From: Circinella minor
Lineage: Eukaryota; Mucoromycota; Mucoromycetes; Mucorales; Lichtheimiaceae
Length of the DNA stretch: 64,000 nucleotides
NCBI GenBank assembly: GCA_016758965.1
Contig: JAEPRB010000034.1
Coordinates: forward strand, 178,735-242,734
Direction of reading: 5' to 3'
Position 1 is the stretch's first letter. Each line of letters opens with the position of its first letter. Positions 59,604 through 64,000 of the stretch are shown here, piece by piece. Made by a program: the position numbers and the translations under genes. The notes beneath the pieces are model-generated. The model searched no databases. It saw only the letters and a program-made list of their open reading frames with translations, and had not been told where the DNA came from.

Positions 59604-59740
59604 TAGAACTTGTTCATCCTTGTTACTTGTTATAAATTGTTCAACCTTGTTTCAATATGTTAAATCTTGTTATTTGTAAATAGTATTATTAACGAACAAG
59701 ATATAACAAGTAACAAGATATAACGATATTTAACATATTT
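59604..59740. repeat. Second TTGTTA repeat block with inverted copies
   Basis: Forward copies (CTTGTTCATCCTTGTTACTT and following) to about 59668 are followed, from about 59693, by reversed copies (AACAAGATATAACAAGTAAC). The block contains inverted arms TTGTTACTTGTTATA / TATAACAAGTAACAAG-type, unlike the first block, which is all in one orientation. Confidence 0.5.
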
Positions 59741-59757
59741 AAACATATATTTTTCCC

Positions 59758-60110
59758 ATGGTGTGCATATTGCATCAACAACAACATCAAACACAAGAAC
59801 ATTCCGGTGCAGCACGAAAGGTGCCATTATTGTTGCCACAACCTTTTCCTCAAGAAGAAATAGAAACGGCACAACATTTACTTCAACAATTCATCAGTAA
59901 TAATAATAATATCAATACTGAATATGCTGCTGCTGTAGAAGAGCAATAAAAATGAGGGAAAAAAGACCAGCTGTTTCCCATCAAGTTAATATTAATAACA
60001 ATAACGATCTTCCTCCTAAACGTCAAAAACAAAAGCGTGCCTCACCAAGATGCCGAAAATGCGGAGAAACAGGTTGTCCAGGTGCGAGAGGGTGACTATG
60101 TAGAAAAGAG
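59758..60110 (+). pseudogene. Gln/Asn-rich and CCHC-like zinc-knuckle fragment
   Basis: Two abutting frames. The first (59758-59949) is His/Gln-rich, containing IETAQHLLQQFISNNNNINT. The second (59952-60095) runs through LPPKRQKQKRASPRCRKCGE and TGCPGARG, then a stop, with LCRKEQQQRA after it in frame. The CxxCxxxxCPG knuckle behind a basic cluster is the usual C-terminal end of proteins of the same element family. Stops make it a relic. Confidence 0.4.
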
Positions 60111-60371
60111 CAACAGCAAAGGGCATCAGAAGGACCATAAACTAATATCTCCATTTACAACAACTACTACATCGTTTTTTTTACTAAGATAGATTCATAC
60201 ACAAATCAACTTTTTGCTTAATCATTGGGAATATATAGATATACTCTTTGATAGACATTTTGATGTCTAATAGTATCTTCTCTAGTCATGATTTTTCTTT
60301 TTTTTCCCCTTCCTCCCTTTCCCCTTTCTTCCGCGCTTTTTTTTTCTTTTTTTGGACCGAGGATTTTTAAA

Positions 60372-60842
60372 AGCTCGAGACATGGTTATCGGGCCAAAAA
60401 TTTAATTACTTTAAAAAAGCTGTTGATAATTGGACCAAACAGGAAGCCATTGCTGCATATTTTAATGTTTATGGCAATGATGGTATGAATTACCTTCTGG
60501 AAGATCTTCTGAAAGCAAAAAGGTCAGCAAAACCGACAAGAGCTGCACGTGCTACTGAACTGCTTTCTAGTATTTTGGTAAGTTTAAATATGTGTCAAAA
60601 TTCAGCTTCAAAAACAGTATTCATTCATTTTTCTATTTTTTTTTCCTTTTATTTAGGGCGGACTAGGTACGCTGCCAATGTTTGGTAGTTCCAGCTTTGC
60701 TTCAGCAAGTGGTCTCGGCAACATCAATAATAATAATAATAATAATGAAGCAAGTGCACCTGGTTGTACAGTGCACACCGGTGATATTGTTAATCATGGC
60801 GTTCAAAGTATTGGTGCTCCATTATATCATACATCACAATAA
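60372..60842 (+). other. Two-exon open frame of unknown family at the inversion junction
   Basis: From about 60372 the frame reads LETWLSGQKFNYFKKAVDNW, then YGNDGMNYLLEDLLKAKRSA and RAARATELLSSIL. A clean GTAAGT/TTTAG intron (60578-60656) leads to GGLGTLPMFGSSSFASASGL, an Asn run and GAPLYHTSQ with TAA at 60840-60842. No start codon or upstream exon is clear. It runs against the minus-strand element fragment, overlapping it by about nine bases. It could be a fragment of a host gene or of an element accessory frame. Confidence 0.4.
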
Positions 60843-63800
60843 ATGTAAACTATGTCTTTTGGGTGTTGAAATAAGTTTAAGCGCAAGCCAAACATCTTGT
60901 ACAATACGTGTCGTTGGAATATTTTCGTTCTTGGAACTCAATTGCTTTTTTATTTTTTCATACCGAGGCTTTAATAAACTAATTCCATAAGCTTTCAAAT
61001 CTTGATCCTCCATAAATGATGCATGTTGTTCAACACTTTGCACCTCCATATAACCAAGATCATTATTAATATCATCTTCATCAACCAAATCATTATTACA
61101 CTCCTAAGTAAGTTTTTGTTAGATATTAATAATACTTTCTGATGTAAAATTAAATAGAATATTACATACTATCATTGTTATTAAATACTAACCTCTTCTT
61201 CACCAGTAATTGTTTGATCTGCAATTTCAATTTGATTTTTTGGGTCGTCGATAAGTAAGATAGACGATCCACCACTTTGTTCTCTACTGTTAACTTTACG
61301 TGGCCGCATTGCGTTTAGTCTTGCAAGAATTTTAAAAGGTGGTGTACCATAGGATGATAATGGCGTTCCATTACAAAGTTGTAATTTTACACCTGGTACG
61401 AGAACAGATGTAACTTCTACAATGGCATGATTATCACTTATAGCTTTTCCTTCTAATTCACTAATATACATAAATGCTTACCATAATAGTTAATTGACCC
61501 AACAACATTCCACATTTATTATAATTTGTAGTACCTTTTTTTATTTTGTAAATCAACATATATATTTCCATATGCTACATCACTTGTTTGGTCATCATTA
61601 AAAGAGTAACAGGAGTTCCATGTTTTCGTTCGATAAAATTAATGTTTTGTTCATTAAGTGTTGGTATTTGTGATGCTGATAAATAAATCTGTAAGCCACA
61701 ATAAGAATCCAATGCTGCATAGCGTAATCGATGGTCAGTGAGTTCTCTATCCCAATTGCTTTCTCGGGGGTCTCGGTTCCTTTTTTCGATTGACAGCCAA
61801 GAACAACTGCACAAATTTCTGCCAAGCTTGTATTAATTCTTGAAATTAAATCGCGCTCCTTGCCAAAAATTTCCAATATCAACTATATTTTGAGCTTCAA
61901 AGGCGTCCTCGTCGCTTCTATAACTGGGTTTAAGATGGGATATATCTTGATTTATGCAGCGCCCAACCTTTTTGATATTTGCGTTGGAAAGGAAAGATAT
62001 AAGCGTTTGTGGTAAACTTTTGAATTTTGACAATTGGACAATGAGTACTCGGTTGACGTTACTGTTAATGTCGTTATATGCTATCTGTACGGTTGCTGTA
62101 GGATACCATGCTGGTGTGGTTCTATTATACGTCCATTCACTGTCAAACCCAACAGTAATTTCTTTATCTTCAGCAATCACATTAATAGCTTCTAATGCCT
62201 CATGTTTACTATTATTAGTATTGTGGAGTGCGTATGACCAGTCTACTGGTAAATTAAGTACTGGTAAATTATTATATGGTTTTTTTTTCCTTGACGATCC
62301 AATCCCTTTACGTAAAGATGGAAGACACTCTTCAAAAAAAAACTTTTGTCCTGGTTTGCTTTATCAGTTAGCAGTAATTTTGGTTGTGGATAACCGCATA
62401 ATGTTAGACTGTTGCTCATCTCTTTAACCGATCTTTTTATATAATCCATTGATGAGGTAGAAACAAACTGTTGCACTCATATTTCCTTAAATTCGTTGGT
62501 CATAGTTAATAATCCTTTAAATATCTTGGTGTTTTCAAGTTTAAATATGTGCTTGCATGTCTAAAAATAAATTAATACGTATACAGTTAATATACATATA
62601 AGGGAATTATATCATATATATTTTTTAATAATTCAGTTGTACAGAGAGAGAGAGAGAGAGAGATTGACAAACCTTATAGCAATGGTCAACTGTTAATACC
62701 GTTGCTGGTTGAGTAGCAGTATGTTTATCATATTCTTTTCTGTGGATTTTCACAAACTCTTCAAAGCACTCGGATAAGTATTTAAAACTTGGGATAAAGC
62801 CTGCATACTGGTTTTTATTATTAAATGCTGAGAATGTTTTTTGGAATTGGTTTTGTTGTAATGGAAATATATTTTGTAATTGAATGAGTCTTGTTTTTTT
62901 CTTGTAGTTTTTGTAATTCTTCTCGAACTAATATAAATATAAATTCGATAACGTTGTGCCTTTTTGTATGTAACATCGTGAGCATATTACGTAGTAAATG
63001 GTGTTGATCCCATCCCATTACTAAAGCAACTCCGCATCATATCCATCATATCATTGGAAATTGCTGATCTATGAGTCAATATAGCTGGAAACTCGAGTAC
63101 TAGGGATTCAGGAAGAGATTTTTTCATAAGGCCTTGATCATTACCTGCAAATGTTTTTCCAGGTTTGCCTTTTTCATTAAAACATCGAGGACATTTATAA
63201 CGATATGAGATTACATAAAAATTATTAGTCAAATCACATATACGTCGAACAATGGGAGTTGTAGCCCATCCTTGTGCTTGTAAATGCTTGCTTTTAAGTG
63301 TCATTGGACAAGTTGGACAATCAATTTTTCGGTTGGGGACAAGAAGATGAGGGATCCATATAAATACACGAGGTTTATATAATTTGAGTGGACTTGGTGT
63401 TTTGGTATCGTGCTTTTTTTTCTCAAAAACATGTTGAGAATGATAAGATGATTCGGGATAGACCCAAAAAGTATTATTTTTGTAGCAATTAGGAAAACCA
63501 ATATTTGAAGCAGCCATTTCGACCGATACGTAACTGTTTTGACAGCATGTCGAAATATTCATCCATAAACGTTTTTTCTCGTTTATAATTGTTATCATTG
63601 TCACTATTATTATTATTGGGGTTGTAATTGCTATTATCGTTGTTATTTTTATTCTCGATGCTATCTGCTACCACTATAGATGAACCTTGAGGCATTGATT
63701 CGTTTTCTATTATTGGCGAATTATGGCTCTCATCCTGATGAGGTCCTGGTGGGTTTATTGAAGAACCGCCTATTTTTAAAAAAATATTATGACTTTAATT

Positions 63801-64000
63801 TTCTAATCAAGGTAAATACTTTATAATTATAATAATGACCCTCAGTAATATATCTCCCTTGACTTAACATTGTTTTTAAGCTTTTTTGATTCAAAGACTT
63901 TTTTGAACGACCCGTTGTTAAAAAATAAAATAAAGAAAGTATTGAAAAGAAACACGAATATGCAGTTTTGAGGGCAGCAATCAATGTTTGTTTGGTGCTT
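60834..64000 (-). pseudogene. N-terminal and central part of a DUF6729 / DDE-like / 3'-5' exonuclease element, broken and running off the right edge
   Basis: Read leftward on the minus strand: AALKTAYSCFFSILSLFYFL (edge), Asn-rich linker, then a zinc region PRVFIWIPHLLVPNRKIDCP, TCPMTLKSKHLQAQGW, YKCPRCFNEKGKPGKTFAGN and EFPAILTHRSAISNDMMDMM (DUF6729 type). After a frameshift come HLLRNMLTMLHTKRHNVIEF, NQYAGFIPSFKYLSECFEEF and TVLTVDHCYK (first acidic residue of a DDE/RNase-H-like core), then GYPQPKLLLTDKANQDKSFF. Next is a DnaQ-like exonuclease with VGFDSEWTYN (DxE), VGRCINQDISHL and LRYAALDSYCGLQIY. The tail ends TRIVQDVWLALKLISTPKRH SLH followed by a stop. Several frameshifts and stops show decay. 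The C-terminal GTNS-box domain is missing here and lies inverted at 56585-57963. Confidence 0.7.

Overview
This is nuclear DNA from a low-GC filamentous fungus, most likely an early-diverging mould of the Mucoromycota (Mucorales type). The evidence is AT-rich spacers, A-rich leaders before start codons, GT-AG introns of about 45-150 bp that often carry long poly(T) tracts, poly-Asn/Gln/Ser runs in regulatory proteins, and best-fit family signatures that are fungal throughout. All assignments come from reading translations and splice signals by eye; no database search was run.

Layout, left to right. 1-908: 5' part of an S-adenosylmethionine synthetase gene (minus), cut by the window edge. 0.9-9.65 kb: a gene-poor region holding a mariner-like non-autonomous element (4416-5723) and a GC-richer composite array (7192-8101) made of three exon/intron-like units followed by three ~170-bp units with compensatory hairpins. 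9.65-15.3 kb: a class I methyltransferase-like gene whose SAM motif I has lost its glycines, the RAD1 subunit of the 9-1-1 clamp, and NOB1, with RAD1/NOB1 divergent over 171 bp. 16.75-19.4 kb: a probable 74-aa membrane protein split into three small exons, then a TLC-domain membrane protein. 22.97-28.7 kb: cytosolic GH5 glucanase-like enzyme, membrane-anchored aspartic protease, SDR oxidoreductase. 28.8-34.4 kb: GPALPP1-like protein, ZZ/EF-hand membrane protein, NIT2-type omega-amidase.

36.67-38.56 kb: an arsenic-flavoured cluster, ArsC-like protein, a 62-aa membrane protein and ArsH; the last two start codons are separated by only 35 bp in divergent orientation. 40.1-50.1 kb: Ser-rich two-TM protein, a Medusa-type (DUF7082) developmental regulator, a rhodanese plus tyrosine phosphatase protein with an unusually long 898-bp first intron, and UBC13. 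54.4-55.7 kb: an MDR oxidoreductase.

56.6-64 kb: a decayed mobile-element-like gene family (DUF6729-type zinc region, DDE-like segment, DnaQ-like 3'-5' exonuclease, GTNS-box C-terminal domain). Its N-terminal two thirds lies on the minus strand (60834-64000) and its C-terminal part on the plus strand (56585-57963), as expected from an internal inversion of about 4.2 kb. Degenerate TTGTTA repeats and a zinc-knuckle fragment lie in between.

The least explained items are the covarying tandem hairpin array at 7.2-8.1 kb, the two tiny multi-exon membrane-protein genes, the long structured intron in the phosphatase gene, and the inverted exonuclease element.
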